64,000 nucleotides of DNA from CAIUGU01 sp963819685 (GCA_963819685.1 CAWFXI010000007.1:558001-622000); one strand, 5' to 3'; positions 44,735 through 53,085 are shown, counted from the stretch's first letter. Translations and numbers: made by a program. Notes: a model not told the origin generated them from the letters alone.

Positions 44735-45142
44735 TGGTCAAACCATCGAGTCGGTGGGAGTAGCTTGGATTTTCGCCGGCTCGCGCGGCGGACCATGTCC
44801 GGCATGTTAGCAGGGTGATGCGAAACTCTTTGCAGCACCCTGTTACTCCGAGTGACGGACCACTCGGCGAAATCGATGAGTTCCAACTCATTGATTTCGG
44901 GAACCAGTGAAAACCACGCTTTTCGCTGGTTCCCGATGCAAAAGGCACGGATAGACTTTTGCATCAACCTGTTAGCAACAAGAATCCTTGTCCGTCCTGC
45001 GGGTTGCAGCCACTGGAAGTGGCTGCCGGGGAGTGCGGACGGTAAGATGCGCGCCCTGGGATTCGCGCCGAGCCGGCAAAACTCCCAAAACCAATCGGCC
45101 GGAAGTACTCCTGGCCGGCCACTTCGTGGAGGAGAGTCTTCA
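44735..45142. other. Divergent gmk/scoA intergenic region with a repeat array
   Basis: This 408-bp gap separates the divergent gmk and scoA genes. Its centre (about 44806-44976) is packed with five consecutive hairpins, annotated separately. The flanks must hold both promoters, but I see no convincing -35/-10 pair. The final part carries the scoA ribosome-binding site GGAGGAGA at 45127-45134. A frame open through the region to 44852 is not credible as coding upstream of 45143. Confidence 0.7.
44806..44976. repeat. Five-hairpin palindromic repeat array R2
   Basis: Five inverted repeats lie head to tail. H1: 44811-44824 with 44829-44842 (12/14 pairs). H2: 44848-44854 with 44861-44867 (CCGAGTG/CACTCGG, perfect). 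H3: 44868-44882 with 44885-44899 (14/15). H4: 44899-44913 with 44920-44934 (14/15, GGGAACCAG stem). H5: 44935-44944 with 44956-44965 (GATGCAAAAG/CTTTTGCATC, perfect). The outer borders TTAGCAGGGTGATGC and GCATCAACCTGTTAGC are also inverted copies of each other. The last 42 bases recur beside nhaA. Confidence 0.85.
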
Positions 45143-45859
45143 GTGCTAAACAAGCGAGCACGATCCGTCGCCGAGGCCGTGGCGGACATCAAGGATGGGG
45201 CAACCATCCTGGTGGGCGGCTTCGGTACTGCCGGAATTCCCAATGAACTGATCGACGGTCTCCTCGAGCAGGGAGCCCGGAATCTGGTCGTGGTGAACAA
45301 CAATGCGGGCAATGGCGAAACCGGGCTCGCAGCGCTGTTGAAAGCCGGCCGGGTCCGCAAGATCATCTGTAGCTTTCCACGACAGGCGGACAGCTACGTA
45401 TTCGACGAGCTGTATCGCGGCGGCAAGATTGAACTGGAACTTGTGCCACAGGGCAACCTTGCCGAGCGGATTCGTGCAGCGGGCGCCGGGATTGGCGGAT
45501 TCTTCACGCCGACTGGTTTCGGTACCGAACTCGCACTCGGTCCTGGCGGCACGCCGAAGGAGACCCGCGAGATCGATGGCCGCATGTATGTGCTCGAACA
45601 CCCGATTCACGCCGACGTCGCGCTGATCCGCGCGGAGCAGGGCGATGCGTGGGGCAACCTGACTTATCGAAAGGCCGCCCGGAATTTCGGACCCGTCATG
45701 GCAATGGCAGCGAAGTGCACCATCGCCACCGTGCATGATTTCGTCGAGCTCGGTCAGATCGACCCGGAGCATGTCGTGACACCCGGAATCTTCGTCAGCC
45801 GGGTGGTGCTGGTCCCGCGGGTTGCAACGGGCGCCGGCGGCTTCAAGAAGGAGGCATGA
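45143..45859 (+). CDS. scoA: 3-Oxoacid CoA-transferase subunit A
   Basis: The 238-residue protein starts at GTG 45143 with a strong GGAGGAGA site eight bases upstream. Family I CoA-transferase alpha-subunit features are GATILVGGFGTAGIPNELIDGL, VVNNNAGNGETGLAALL, LVPQGNLAERIRAAGAGIGGFFTPTG (split) and GNLTYRKAARNFGPVMA. With ScoB it transfers CoA from succinyl-CoA to acetoacetate. 3-Oxoadipate CoA-transferase is a close alternative, but no aromatic-degradation genes are near. Confidence 0.9.
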   Translation: MLNKRARSVAEAVADIKDGATILVGGFGTAGIPNELIDGLLEQGARNLVVVNNNAGNGETGLAALLKAGRVRKIICSFPRQADSYVFDELYRGGKIELELVPQGNLAERIRAAGAGIGGFFTPTGFGTELALGPGGTPKETREIDGRMYVLEHPIHADVALIRAEQGDAWGNLTYRKAARNFGPVMAMAAKCTIATVHDFVELGQIDPEHVVTPGIFVSRVVLVPRVATGAGGFKKEA

Positions 45860-45860
45860 G

Positions 45861-46502
45861 ATGACGTACCAGCGCAGAACCAAGGACCAGCTCGCGATCC
45901 GGGTCGCTAACGACATGCCCGACGGCGCCTATGTCAATCTCGGCATCGGCATGCCGACACTCGTGGCGAATCACATCGGTGGTGGCCGCGAGATCATCCT
46001 CCACAGCGAAAACGGCATTCTGGGCATGGGGCCTGCTCCAGCTCCCGGACAGGAAGACTATGACCTCATCAATGCCGGCAAGCAGCCCGTCACGCTGGTG
46101 ACCGGCGGCTCCTATTTCCATCATGCGGACAGCTTCGCCATGATGCGCGGCGGGCACCTCGACATCTGTGTACTCGGCGCTTTCCAGGTCTCTGCCACCG
46201 GTGACCTTGCCAACTGGAGTACCGGGGAGCCTGGTTCGATTCCGGCTGTGGGCGGCGCGATGGACCTCGCAATTGGCGCCAAGCAGACCTGGGTGATGAT
46301 GGACCTGCTGACAAAGAAGGGTGAAAGCAAGCTGGTGCGCGAGTGCACCTATCCATTGACAGGTATTGCCTGCGTGTCCCGTGTTTACTCGGACCTGGCG
46401 ACGTTCGAATGTTCGCCGCAGGGAATCAGGCTTATCGACAAGGTCGAAGGGCTCGAGCTTCCTGAACTTGAGCGGCTGGTGGGGCTGCCGATCGGAACCT
46501 GA
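45861..46502 (+). CDS. scoB: 3-Oxoacid CoA-transferase subunit B
   Basis: The 213-residue protein begins one base after scoA's stop with GAAGGAGG upstream. It has the beta-subunit motif NLGIGMPTLVANHI and the catalytic glutamate in SENGILGMGP, which forms the glutamyl-CoA thioester. It ends with TFECSPQGIRLIDKVEGLELPEL, typical of the family. ScoB ends 19 bp from the converging yicC stop. Confidence 0.92.
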   Translation: MTYQRRTKDQLAIRVANDMPDGAYVNLGIGMPTLVANHIGGGREIILHSENGILGMGPAPAPGQEDYDLINAGKQPVTLVTGGSYFHHADSFAMMRGGHLDICVLGAFQVSATGDLANWSTGEPGSIPAVGGAMDLAIGAKQTWVMMDLLTKKGESKLVRECTYPLTGIACVSRVYSDLATFECSPQGIRLIDKVEGLELPELERLVGLPIGT

Positions 46503-46521
46503 AGTTCGACTCAGCGCCAGG

Positions 46522-47388
46522 TCACTCGATGTTCTGCACCTGCTCGCGGATCTGCTCGATGATGACCTTCATATCGACTGCAGCCCGCGTGGTCTCCACG
46601 TCCTGTGACTTGGATGACAGGGTGTTCGCTTCCCGATTGAGTTCCTGCATCAGGAAATCGAGCCGCCGACCTGCAGGTTCCGAGGAATCCAGTGCCGCCA
46701 CAATCTCGACCAGGTGACTCTCGAGTCGGTCGAGCTCCTCATCAACGTCCATCTTGTGCGTGTAGAGCACGATCTCCTGATCGAGTCGGGTAGGGTCGAT
46801 GGTCTGGCCGAGCTGGGCCACTTTGTCGATGATGCGCGCCCTTAGCCGCACTGTCAGTTCAGGCAAGCGAGCTTTCACGGCACCGACCTGAGCTTGCATG
46901 GCCGAGCAGCGCTGCAGGATCGTTTCACGCATCCTGGCGCCTTCGCGAGCCCGGGTGTCGTTCAATTCGTTCAGGGATTCCCTCACGAGATCGAGCGTTC
47001 CGGCGATCACCGGGCTCAAATCCCGTTCCGCTTCCCGGATCACGCCCGGCCAGCGCATGACTTCGAGGGGGCTCACGGGCGCCGCGGTCGCCATCCGGTG
47101 GTGGAGTTCGGCGACCTGCTTCAGCAGCTGCGCCACCATCTCGTCGTTGATTTCGATGACGGGCGTGCTGCCTGCCGTTGCCTTGAGGTACAGGTTGGCA
47201 TCGACCTTGCCGCGACGGAGTGAGGCCGCGATCACCTGCCGGACTTCATTCTCGACAGACTTGATCTCATCGGGCAGGCGCAACGAGAGTTCAAGATAGC
47301 GGTGATTGACCGTCCGCAGTTCACAGGTAAGTGTGCCCCACGCGCCTTGACGCTCACGTCGAGCGAACCCGGTCATGCTGCGAATCAT
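46522..47388 (-). CDS. yicC: YicC family endoribonuclease
   Basis: The 288-residue protein begins MIRSMTGFARRE (ATG 47388, AAAGAG site) and has the N-terminal YicC_N domain (LTCELRTVNHRYLELSLRLPDE) and the C-terminal DUF1732 domain ending DVETTRAAVDMKVIIEQIREQVQNIE (split). E. coli YicC is a hexameric endoribonuclease linked to sRNA decay. The acidic metal-site segment EELDRLESHLVE is intact. It is divergent from the PP2C gene. In E. coli it also lies near rph and gmk. Confidence 0.93.
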   Translation of the reverse strand: MIRSMTGFARRERQGAWGTLTCELRTVNHRYLELSLRLPDEIKSVENEVRQVIAASLRRGKVDANLYLKATAGSTPVIEINDEMVAQLLKQVAELHHRMATAAPVSPLEVMRWPGVIREAERDLSPVIAGTLDLVRESLNELNDTRAREGARMRETILQRCSAMQAQVGAVKARLPELTVRLRARIIDKVAQLGQTIDPTRLDQEIVLYTHKMDVDEELDRLESHLVEIVAALDSSEPAGRRLDFLMQELNREANTLSSKSQDVETTRAAVDMKVIIEQIREQVQNIE

Positions 47389-47452
47389 CTCTTTTACTCG
47401 GATGCGTGGGGGGTGATATAAAGCGCCGCGAAGTGTAGCAGCAGAAGCAGGT

Positions 47453-48214
47453 GTGACGGAGTTGTCCTTGCTGATCGAGTATGCAGACCTCAGTCTCGTT
47501 GGTGCGCGCGAAGACAACCAGGATCGCGTGGCCATCGCCGTATCCGAACGGGCGGCTCTGCTCGTGGTCATCGACGGCATGGGTGGGCATGCGGATGGCG
47601 CCAAAGCTGCCGATACGGCGCTCAAGAGCATGCTCGATTCGTTCTGGCAATCCTCGCTGCCGCTATTCGATCCGCTGGGCTTCGTGCATCTCGCCCTGGG
47701 TCGCGCCCATGATGATGTTTGCCGACTGGGCAATGGCCTGAGCGTGGACTCGCGGCCGCGCGCCACTACCGCAATATGTCTTGTCCAGGACGGCGCGGCG
47801 TACTGGGGGCATATCGGGGACAGCCGCATCTACCTGATGCGCCGTGGCAAGGTGGCGGAACGTACACGGGACCACAGCCATGTCGAGCTGCTGCTGCGCG
47901 AGAAGAAGATCACCGAGGAAGAAGTGACTCATCATCCCATGCGGAATTTTGTCGAGAGTTGCTTAGGGGGCGACCCTGCCATTCCGGAAATGACGATCAG
48001 CGGACGCAAGCCTCTTACGACTGGAGACCTGCTGCTGCTCTGCACCGATGGAATCTGGTCCAACCTGAGTGACTCGACCATCGCTGGTTACTGCAGTGAC
48101 GAGACGGTCGACCTGCGCGCCGCGCTCGAAGTCCTCGGTGCCCGCGCAGTCACCGCGTCGGCGCCGTTCAGTGACAATTCCACTGCGGCCATTCTCCGCT
48201 GGAAAGGCGAGTGA
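47453..48214 (+). CDS. PP2C-family serine/threonine protein phosphatase
   Basis: The 253-residue protein starts at GTG 47453 and shows the PP2C metal motifs: GAREDNQDR, VVIDGMGGHADG, WGHIGDSRIYL, LLLLCTDGIWSNL and FSDNSTAAIL. It should dephosphorylate Ser/Thr phosphoproteins with Mn/Mg. No kinase partner or type VI secretion genes are within the window, so the substrate is unknown. It overlaps rph by four bases (GTGA). A PP2C beside yicC and rph is seen in several Gammaproteobacteria. Confidence 0.92.
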   Translation: MTELSLLIEYADLSLVGAREDNQDRVAIAVSERAALLVVIDGMGGHADGAKAADTALKSMLDSFWQSSLPLFDPLGFVHLALGRAHDDVCRLGNGLSVDSRPRATTAICLVQDGAAYWGHIGDSRIYLMRRGKVAERTRDHSHVELLLREKKITEEEVTHHPMRNFVESCLGGDPAIPEMTISGRKPLTTGDLLLLCTDGIWSNLSDSTIAGYCSDETVDLRAALEVLGARAVTASAPFSDNSTAAILRWKGE

Positions 48215-48942
48215 GCACACACCAGAGGCCGAGTGGCCGAACTCCCGACCAGTTGCGGCCGGTCCGCTTTACCCGGCGGTATACCCGCCACGCCGAAGGT
48301 TCTGTGCTGGTCGAGTTCGGCGATACGCGAGTGCTCTGCACCGCGACCGTCGAGGGCAGCGTGCCTTCCTTTCTGAGGAATTCCGGGCGAGGTTGGGTAA
48401 CCGCCGAATACGGCATGCTGCCGCGTGCGACCCATACCCGTTCGCCCCGTGAGGCGGCCAAGGGCAAGCAGGGTGGGCGGACGCTCGAGATACAGCGTTT
48501 GATCGGGCGCGCACTGCGCGCCGTCGTCGATCTCAAGGCGCTGGGCGAGCGCACCATCACGCTCGATTGCGATGTACTGCAGGCTGACGGCGGAACGCGT
48601 ACGGCAGCCATTACCGGTGGCTACGTCGCGCTGGTCGATGCTGTCGGCGCGCTGGTCAAACGCGGGCAACTCAAGGAAAGCCCTGTGCACGGACAAGTGG
48701 CGGCCGTTTCAGTCGGCATTTCCGGCGGAATTCCGGTCCTGGACCTCGATTACCTCGAGGATTCCGAAGCCGAAACCGACATGAACGTCGTGATGAACAA
48801 CGGTGGAGGGTTTATTGAAGTGCAGGGAACTGCCGAAGGTCATGCCTTCCGGCGTCACGAACTCGATGAGCTTCTGAACCTTGCTGCGGGCGGCATCGGT
48901 CAGTTGCTGGCACTGCAGATCGAGTCCCTGAGCGCAGACTGA
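48211..48942 (+). CDS. rph: Ribonuclease PH
   Basis: The 243-residue phosphorolytic exoribonuclease has GRTPDQLRPVRFTRRYTRHAEGS (split), FLRNSGRGWVTAEYGMLPRATHTR (split), GRTLEIQRLIGRALRAVVDL and the phosphate-site TLDCDVLQADGGTRTAAITGG. It trims tRNA 3' ends. The GTG start overlaps the PP2C stop. The sequence is full length, unlike the frameshifted rph of E. coli K-12. Confidence 0.97.
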   Translation: MSTHQRPSGRTPDQLRPVRFTRRYTRHAEGSVLVEFGDTRVLCTATVEGSVPSFLRNSGRGWVTAEYGMLPRATHTRSPREAAKGKQGGRTLEIQRLIGRALRAVVDLKALGERTITLDCDVLQADGGTRTAAITGGYVALVDAVGALVKRGQLKESPVHGQVAAVSVGISGGIPVLDLDYLEDSEAETDMNVVMNNGGGFIEVQGTAEGHAFRRHELDELLNLAAGGIGQLLALQIESLSAD

Positions 48943-48967
48943 CAGACGACCTCCGCAGCGGCGGAAC

Positions 48968-49579
48968 ATGCGCATCGTCCTCGCCACGGGTAATCCTGCA
49001 AAGCTCAAGGAACTTGAGGCGTTGCTGTCACCCTGGCAGATCGAAGTGTTGCCCCAATCCGCATTCACCGACACGAGCGCCGATGAAACGGGGCTGACTT
49101 TCATCGAGAACGCGATCCTCAAGGCACGCCACGCAGCCGGGATTTCCGGTCTGCCCGCGGTTGCTGACGATTCCGGACTGGAGGTTGATGTCCTGCATGG
49201 CCGGCCTGGAATTCATTCCGCGCGGTTTGCCGGCGCCCGTGCCAGTGATGCAGATAATCTCAACAAGTTGCTCGACGAGCTGCAGGACGTCCCGGATGAC
49301 TTGCGTACAGCGCGCTATCGCTGCGCGCTCGTATACCTGCGCTTCCCCCTGGATCCTGCGCCGATCGTCTGTCAGGCAAGCTGGGAAGGGCGCATTCTTC
49401 GCGAATCGCGCGGGAAAGGCGGATTTGGCTATGACCCGATTTTCCGTGTCGCAGGACTCGACGTCAGTGCAGCAGAGCTTCCCTCCGCCGTGAAGAACCA
49501 GTTGAGTCATCGCGGCCAGGCATTGCGCATGCTGGCACGAGAGCTGGAAACCGCAAATACCTCGATTCCGCACGTCTGA
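48968..49579 (+). CDS. rdgB: XTP/dITP diphosphatase (RdgB/HAM1)
   Basis: The 203-residue enzyme has ATGNPAKLKELEALL, TFIENAILKARHAA, PAVADDSGLEVDVL, GKGGFGYDPIF and LSHRGQALRML, all conserved RdgB motifs. It removes non-canonical purine nucleotides (dITP, XTP) from the pool. It is 25 bp after rph and 11 bp before hemW, as in the widespread rph-rdgB-hemW operon. Confidence 0.97.
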   Translation: MRIVLATGNPAKLKELEALLSPWQIEVLPQSAFTDTSADETGLTFIENAILKARHAAGISGLPAVADDSGLEVDVLHGRPGIHSARFAGARASDADNLNKLLDELQDVPDDLRTARYRCALVYLRFPLDPAPIVCQASWEGRILRESRGKGGFGYDPIFRVAGLDVSAAELPSAVKNQLSHRGQALRMLARELETANTSIPHV

Positions 49580-49590
49580 ACGTACCAGCG

Positions 49591-50751
49591 ATGACGCTTG
49601 CTTGCCCACCGCTCGCGCTCTACGTCCACATACCGTGGTGTGTAAAAAAATGTCCCTATTGCGATTTCAACTCGCACCAGGCTCCAGACGGTCAGCTTCC
49701 TGAGGAGGGCTATGTCCGGGCGCTGATCGACGATCTCGAGCACGATATTTCATTGGTCGCCGATCGGCAGCTGCAGTCGATCTTCATCGGCGGAGGTACT
49801 CCAAGCCTCTTCAGTCCACGCGTGATCGGCGAGTTGCTCCGCCAGGTTGCGGCCAGGATCAGCTGCGTACCCGACATCGAGATTACCCTCGAGGCCAACC
49901 CGGGCACGATCGAACATGGGCGCTTCGCCGGATATCGGGAAGCAGGGGTCACCAGGGTGTCGCTCGGCGTACAGAGCTTCGATGCCGGGCATCTCAAGCG
50001 TCTGGGGCGAATTCATTCTCCCGATGATGTGTTTCGCGCTGCCCAGGAGCTCGAGAGTGCCGGGATACACAACTTCAATCTGGATCTGATGTACGCGTTG
50101 CCGGAACAGTCCCTGGCACAGGCCGTGTCAGATGTTGCAACCGCCATCGACCTGGGACCCGCTCACCTGTCGCACTATCAACTCACGCTTGAGCCGGGGA
50201 CAGCGTTTCACTTCCGCCCACCCGCCGCCATGCCGGATCCGGAGAAGGCATGGGAAATGCAGACGGCCTGTCAGGCCCTGCTGGCACAGGGGGAGTTCGA
50301 ACAATACGAAGTGTCGGCTTATTCGAGCCGCGAAAGCCGTTGTCGCCACAATCTCAACTATTGGCAATTTGGTGACTATCTCGGAATAGGGGCAGGCGCT
50401 CATGGCAAGTTGACCGATATGGCGCAGGGCAGAATCATTCGTACGACGAGACACAAGCAGCCCCGGGCGTACTTGAGCGCTGCCGCTGCCGTTGACAGGC
50501 TGGAGGAGGTGCGCGCGGTCAGTGCCAGGGACCTGCCGTTTGAGTTCATGCTGAATGCGTTGCGACTTCGCGAAGGCTTCAGCATCGACGTGTTTGAGGC
50601 GCGCACGGGAGTGGCAGTCCAGAGCGTTGAACAAGCCCTGCGACTCGCGGAGCGCAGGGGGCTGTTGGAATCCAGCCAGACTGGACACTGGCGACCCAGT
50701 GAACTGGGTTGGCGATTCCTGAATGATCTGCAGGAGCTATTCCTGGTCTGA
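49591..50751 (+). CDS. hemW: Heme chaperone / radical SAM protein HemW
   Basis: The 386-residue protein has the radical SAM cluster motif CVKKCPYCDF, FIGGGTPSLF, TLEANPGTIEHGRF, RVSLGVQSFDAGHLKRLGR and a C-terminal HemW/HemN_C domain. The CxxxCxxCxF form and lack of the N-terminal HemN residues mark HemW, a heme-binding chaperone, rather than coproporphyrinogen dehydrogenase. Last gene of the PP2C-rph-rdgB-hemW operon. Confidence 0.95.
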   Translation: MTLACPPLALYVHIPWCVKKCPYCDFNSHQAPDGQLPEEGYVRALIDDLEHDISLVADRQLQSIFIGGGTPSLFSPRVIGELLRQVAARISCVPDIEITLEANPGTIEHGRFAGYREAGVTRVSLGVQSFDAGHLKRLGRIHSPDDVFRAAQELESAGIHNFNLDLMYALPEQSLAQAVSDVATAIDLGPAHLSHYQLTLEPGTAFHFRPPAAMPDPEKAWEMQTACQALLAQGEFEQYEVSAYSSRESRCRHNLNYWQFGDYLGIGAGAHGKLTDMAQGRIIRTTRHKQPRAYLSAAAAVDRLEEVRAVSARDLPFEFMLNALRLREGFSIDVFEARTGVAVQSVEQALRLAERRGLLESSQTGHWRPSELGWRFLNDLQELFLV

Positions 50752-50849
50752 CTTACGGTGAGTCGACCTCACCAAGGCACACGCAAGCTGGTGAAACGGT
50801 TTGTAAATTTCTCCCGGATCTCCAACGAAAGGGCGGTCATGCAGCGAGG

Positions 50850-51061
50850 TTATGCACACCGGATGCCGACGTGACAGGAAATCGGGCGTTGATGACACTT
50901 GTGAATCAGTGTTGCGAAGTAAGGTCGTCAACTTGTTGAAATATAAAGCACAAAATGGGTGGCTAAAATTTGATCAACTTGACAGTGCCGTGTTCTGGAC
51001 GCTGCAGGCACCCCTTTCGGGGACTTTATTCCACAGACTTATCCACAGGATTTGTGGATAA
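50850..51061. promoter_or_regulatory. DnaA-box cluster (candidate DnaA-binding locus)
   Basis: Three perfect TTATNCACA boxes are visible: TTATGCACA at 50850-50858, TTATCCACA at 51039-51047 and its inverse TGTGGATAA at 51053-51061. The last two form an inverted pair with a 5-bp gap. TGTGAATCA at 50900-50908 matches with one mismatch, and TATTCCACA at 51027-51035 with two. The boxes flank a 54-bp segment of about 31% G+C. The layout is like a small origin or DnaA-titration/regulatory site. Confidence 0.7.
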
Positions 51062-51138
51062 CCGATGGCGGCACCGGGTTTCCGCGATGCAGCGCTCCTC
51101 AGTTGGCTGACGCATCTGGCCGGTTGGGAATTATTTTC

Positions 51139-51167
51139 TTGTCAGTGAGGTCTGTCGTGGCTACACT
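51139..51167 (+). promoter_or_regulatory. Sigma-70-type promoter of rpmE
   Basis: TTGTCA (51139-51144) and TACACT (51162-51167) are separated by exactly 17 bp, each matching the sigma-70 consensus at 5 and 4 of 6 positions respectively. Transcription would begin near 51174, about 42 bases before the rpmE ATG. Confidence 0.6.
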
Positions 51168-51169
51168 GC

Positions 51170-51208
51170 GCGCCCCATTTTCCCAAGGGGGCGCTCCAAA
51201 AGGCGCCC
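51170..51208 (+). promoter_or_regulatory. Structured rpmE leader, possible L31 autoregulation site
   Basis: Two overlapping inverted repeats share the segment GGGCGC: GCGCCCC (51170-51176) with GGGGCGC (51188-51194), and GGGCGC (51189-51194) with GCGCCC (51203-51208). The second is next to the only ribosome-site-like AAAAGG (51198-51203). bL31 represses its own mRNA in E. coli and gammaproteobacterial L31 leaders have been described. With a start near 51174 only the second hairpin is fully transcribed. Confidence 0.4.
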
Positions 51209-51215
51209 AGTAGCC

Positions 51216-51419
51216 ATGAAGGCCGGCATTCATCCCGAGTACAAAGAGATCACCGTACAGTGCAGCTGCGGGAACTCTTTTCAGACCAAGTCAACCCTGG
51301 CTGAAGATCTGCAGATTGAAGTCTGTTCGAACTGCCACCCTTTCTACACGGGCAAGCAGAAGATCGTGGACACGGGCGGTCGCGTCGACAAGTTCCGCAA
51401 GAAGTACGCTCGCGGCTGA
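51216..51419 (+). CDS. rpmE: 50S ribosomal protein bL31 (zinc-binding form)
   Basis: The 67-residue protein begins MKAGIHPEYKEITVQCSCGNSF and keeps the four zinc-ligand cysteines (CSC and CSNC), so it is the Zn-containing C+ form that is replaced by a C- paralogue under zinc limitation in many bacteria. GRVDKFRKKY at the end is conserved. Monocistronic between its own promoter and a strong terminator. Confidence 0.98.
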   Translation: MKAGIHPEYKEITVQCSCGNSFQTKSTLAEDLQIEVCSNCHPFYTGKQKIVDTGGRVDKFRKKYARG

Positions 51420-51462
51420 GCGTGGCACCGGCGGAGAGCCGGAGTCGTAAAGGATGACTGCA

Positions 51463-51494
51463 GAAGGGGTGCCGAAACGCACCCCTTCTTTTTT
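51463..51494 (+). terminator. Rho-independent terminator of rpmE
   Basis: A perfect 10-bp stem GAAGGGGTGC (51463-51472) / GCACCCCTTC (51479-51488) with a 6-nt loop is followed by six T residues (51489-51494), 43 bases after the rpmE stop. Confidence 0.95.
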
Positions 51495-51606
51495 GGGAAT
51501 CGTCATGCCTTTTCGCCTGCAGGATGCTTGAGTAGCGGCTTGTAGCCTCGACGGGCACAGGGTTATAACGGAACCAAATCTGTCGCGCGCACCCTTACCT
51601 TAAGCC

Positions 51607-53085
51607 ATGGCCCAATTTCCGCAGCGTTCGATGTCGTTCAGGCCTGCCATCATCGCACTGGCGTTTCTCATTCTTTCGGGTTGCGCCACCAATCCTGTAA
51701 CGGGTCGCCCGGATCTTGCGTTCATGTCCGAGGCTGACGAAATCCGCATCGGCCAGCAGATGCATCCCCAGATCCTGCAGCAGTATGGCGCCTATGACGA
51801 CGCGGAAGTGCAGAACTACGTCAATGAAGTGGGCCAGCGTCTGGTTGCGACGAGTCATCGCAGCAACATCAAATACACCTTCACCGTGCTGGATAGCGAT
51901 GAAGTCAATGCATTTGCCACACCAGGCGGCTACATTTACATCACACGCGGGATCATGGCTTACCTCAATTCAGAGGCTGAGCTCGCCGCAGTGGTCGGCC
52001 ATGAAATCGGTCACGTCGCTGCCCGTCATGCAGTGAGGCAGCAGAGCCAGTCTTCAATTGCCGGCGTTGGGGCGATCGCGGTCGGCATTCTCACCGGCAG
52101 CGGTGATCTCGCCAACCTTACCAATGAAGCCGCCACCGCCCTTGTGCGGGGCTACGGTCGCGATATGGAACTGGAGGCTGACCGTCTGGGCGCAGAGAAC
52201 ATCAATGCAATAGGGTTCAGCGCCGAGAACATGGTGGATGTGGTCCGCCTGCTCAAGAACCAGGAAATGTTCGAAGTCGATCGCGCACGTCGTGAAGGAC
52301 GCCAGCCGAAAATCTATCACGGTGTCTTTGCCACGCATCCCGACAATGACACGCGTCTCAAGGAAGTGGTCCAGTCTGCGCAGAAGTTCACGTCCAATCA
52401 GCCGGCGGATGACAAGACGCTGCCATACATGACGCACATCGAGGGCCTTGCGGTGGGATCCAGCCGGGCGCAGGGAGTGGTACGCGGCACCCGCTTTTAC
52501 CATGCCAATTTCGGCTTCACTGTCGCATTTCCGACGGGTTGGACGGTACAGAATCAGCCCGACAAATTGCTGGCGCTCTCACCGCAGAAAGACAGCATGA
52601 TCCAGTTGACGACCGAGACACCGCCTCCCAACACCGGGCCCCGCGAAATGCTGGCGCGCCTGTTGACCAATGCGGGTTCCGGACAGGGCGAGGAGCTGGA
52701 GATCAATGGACTGCGGGCGTATTCCGCAGTGGTCCGCAGTGCCAAGACGCCTTTCGGCCAGGGTCCGGTCCGTTATGTTGTTATTTACTACAACAACCTG
52801 GCCTATATCTTCGCAGGAGCCAGCAAGGCCAGCACCACCGTGCCCTCGGCGGACCCGATCATCGTTTCAAGCATCAAGACTTTCCGGCGACTGCGCGAGA
52901 ATGAATTCGCCCTTGCCGAGCCCTACAAGATCAAACTGGTCAAGGCGACGGCTACGACGCGTGTAGAGGATCTGGCCAAGGGTTCACCGCTCGAGAAATA
53001 CCCTGTCGAGAGCCTGCGGCTCTATAACGACCTGTATCCCAACAAGGAACCGCAGCCCGGCCAGCTGGTGAAGGTCGTACAGTAG
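51607..53085 (+). CDS. M48 family metalloprotease lipoprotein, BepA/YfgC-like
   Basis: The 492-residue protein has a lipoprotein signal with lipobox LSGC (about Cys26), an M48 protease domain with HEIGHVAARHAV (HExxH) and the third zinc ligand Glu in RDMELEADRLG, and a C-terminal region ending VESLRLYNDLYPNKEPQPGQLVKVV (split), typical of the longer TPR-lacking BepA-like proteases. It probably works in the periplasm on misassembled outer-membrane proteins. A start at ATG 51631 would shorten the signal peptide and is also possible. Confidence 0.88.
   Translation: MAQFPQRSMSFRPAIIALAFLILSGCATNPVTGRPDLAFMSEADEIRIGQQMHPQILQQYGAYDDAEVQNYVNEVGQRLVATSHRSNIKYTFTVLDSDEVNAFATPGGYIYITRGIMAYLNSEAELAAVVGHEIGHVAARHAVRQQSQSSIAGVGAIAVGILTGSGDLANLTNEAATALVRGYGRDMELEADRLGAENINAIGFSAENMVDVVRLLKNQEMFEVDRARREGRQPKIYHGVFATHPDNDTRLKEVVQSAQKFTSNQPADDKTLPYMTHIEGLAVGSSRAQGVVRGTRFYHANFGFTVAFPTGWTVQNQPDKLLALSPQKDSMIQLTTETPPPNTGPREMLARLLTNAGSGQGEELEINGLRAYSAVVRSAKTPFGQGPVRYVVIYYNNLAYIFAGASKASTTVPSADPIIVSSIKTFRRLRENEFALAEPYKIKLVKATATTRVEDLAKGSPLEKYPVESLRLYNDLYPNKEPQPGQLVKVVQ

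Larger units (their letters stand above)
50752..51215. other. hemW-rpmE intergenic region with DnaA boxes
   Basis: This 464-bp gap contains a DnaA-box cluster, an AT-rich core (about 31% G+C in 50931-50984), the rpmE promoter and a structured leader, listed separately. Short frames inside it have no ribosome sites or recognisable products. The hairpin CCCC-TTTC-GGGG at about 51011-51022 may end hemW transcription, but the following T-tract is poor. Confidence 0.7.

Noticed and set aside
44852..45142. Upstream extension of the scoA frame to 44852.
   Set aside because: It reads through the hairpin array and lacks a ribosome site, while GTG 45143 has a strong GGAGGAGA and matches the family N-terminus.
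46228..46252. tRNA T-loop-like GGTTCGATTCC.
   Set aside because: It lies in frame within scoB and no cloverleaf can be built around it.
50980..51010. Promoter with TTGACA near 50979 upstream of rpmE.
   Set aside because: No acceptable -10 element lies at 16-18 bp; the pair at 51139-51167 is better.
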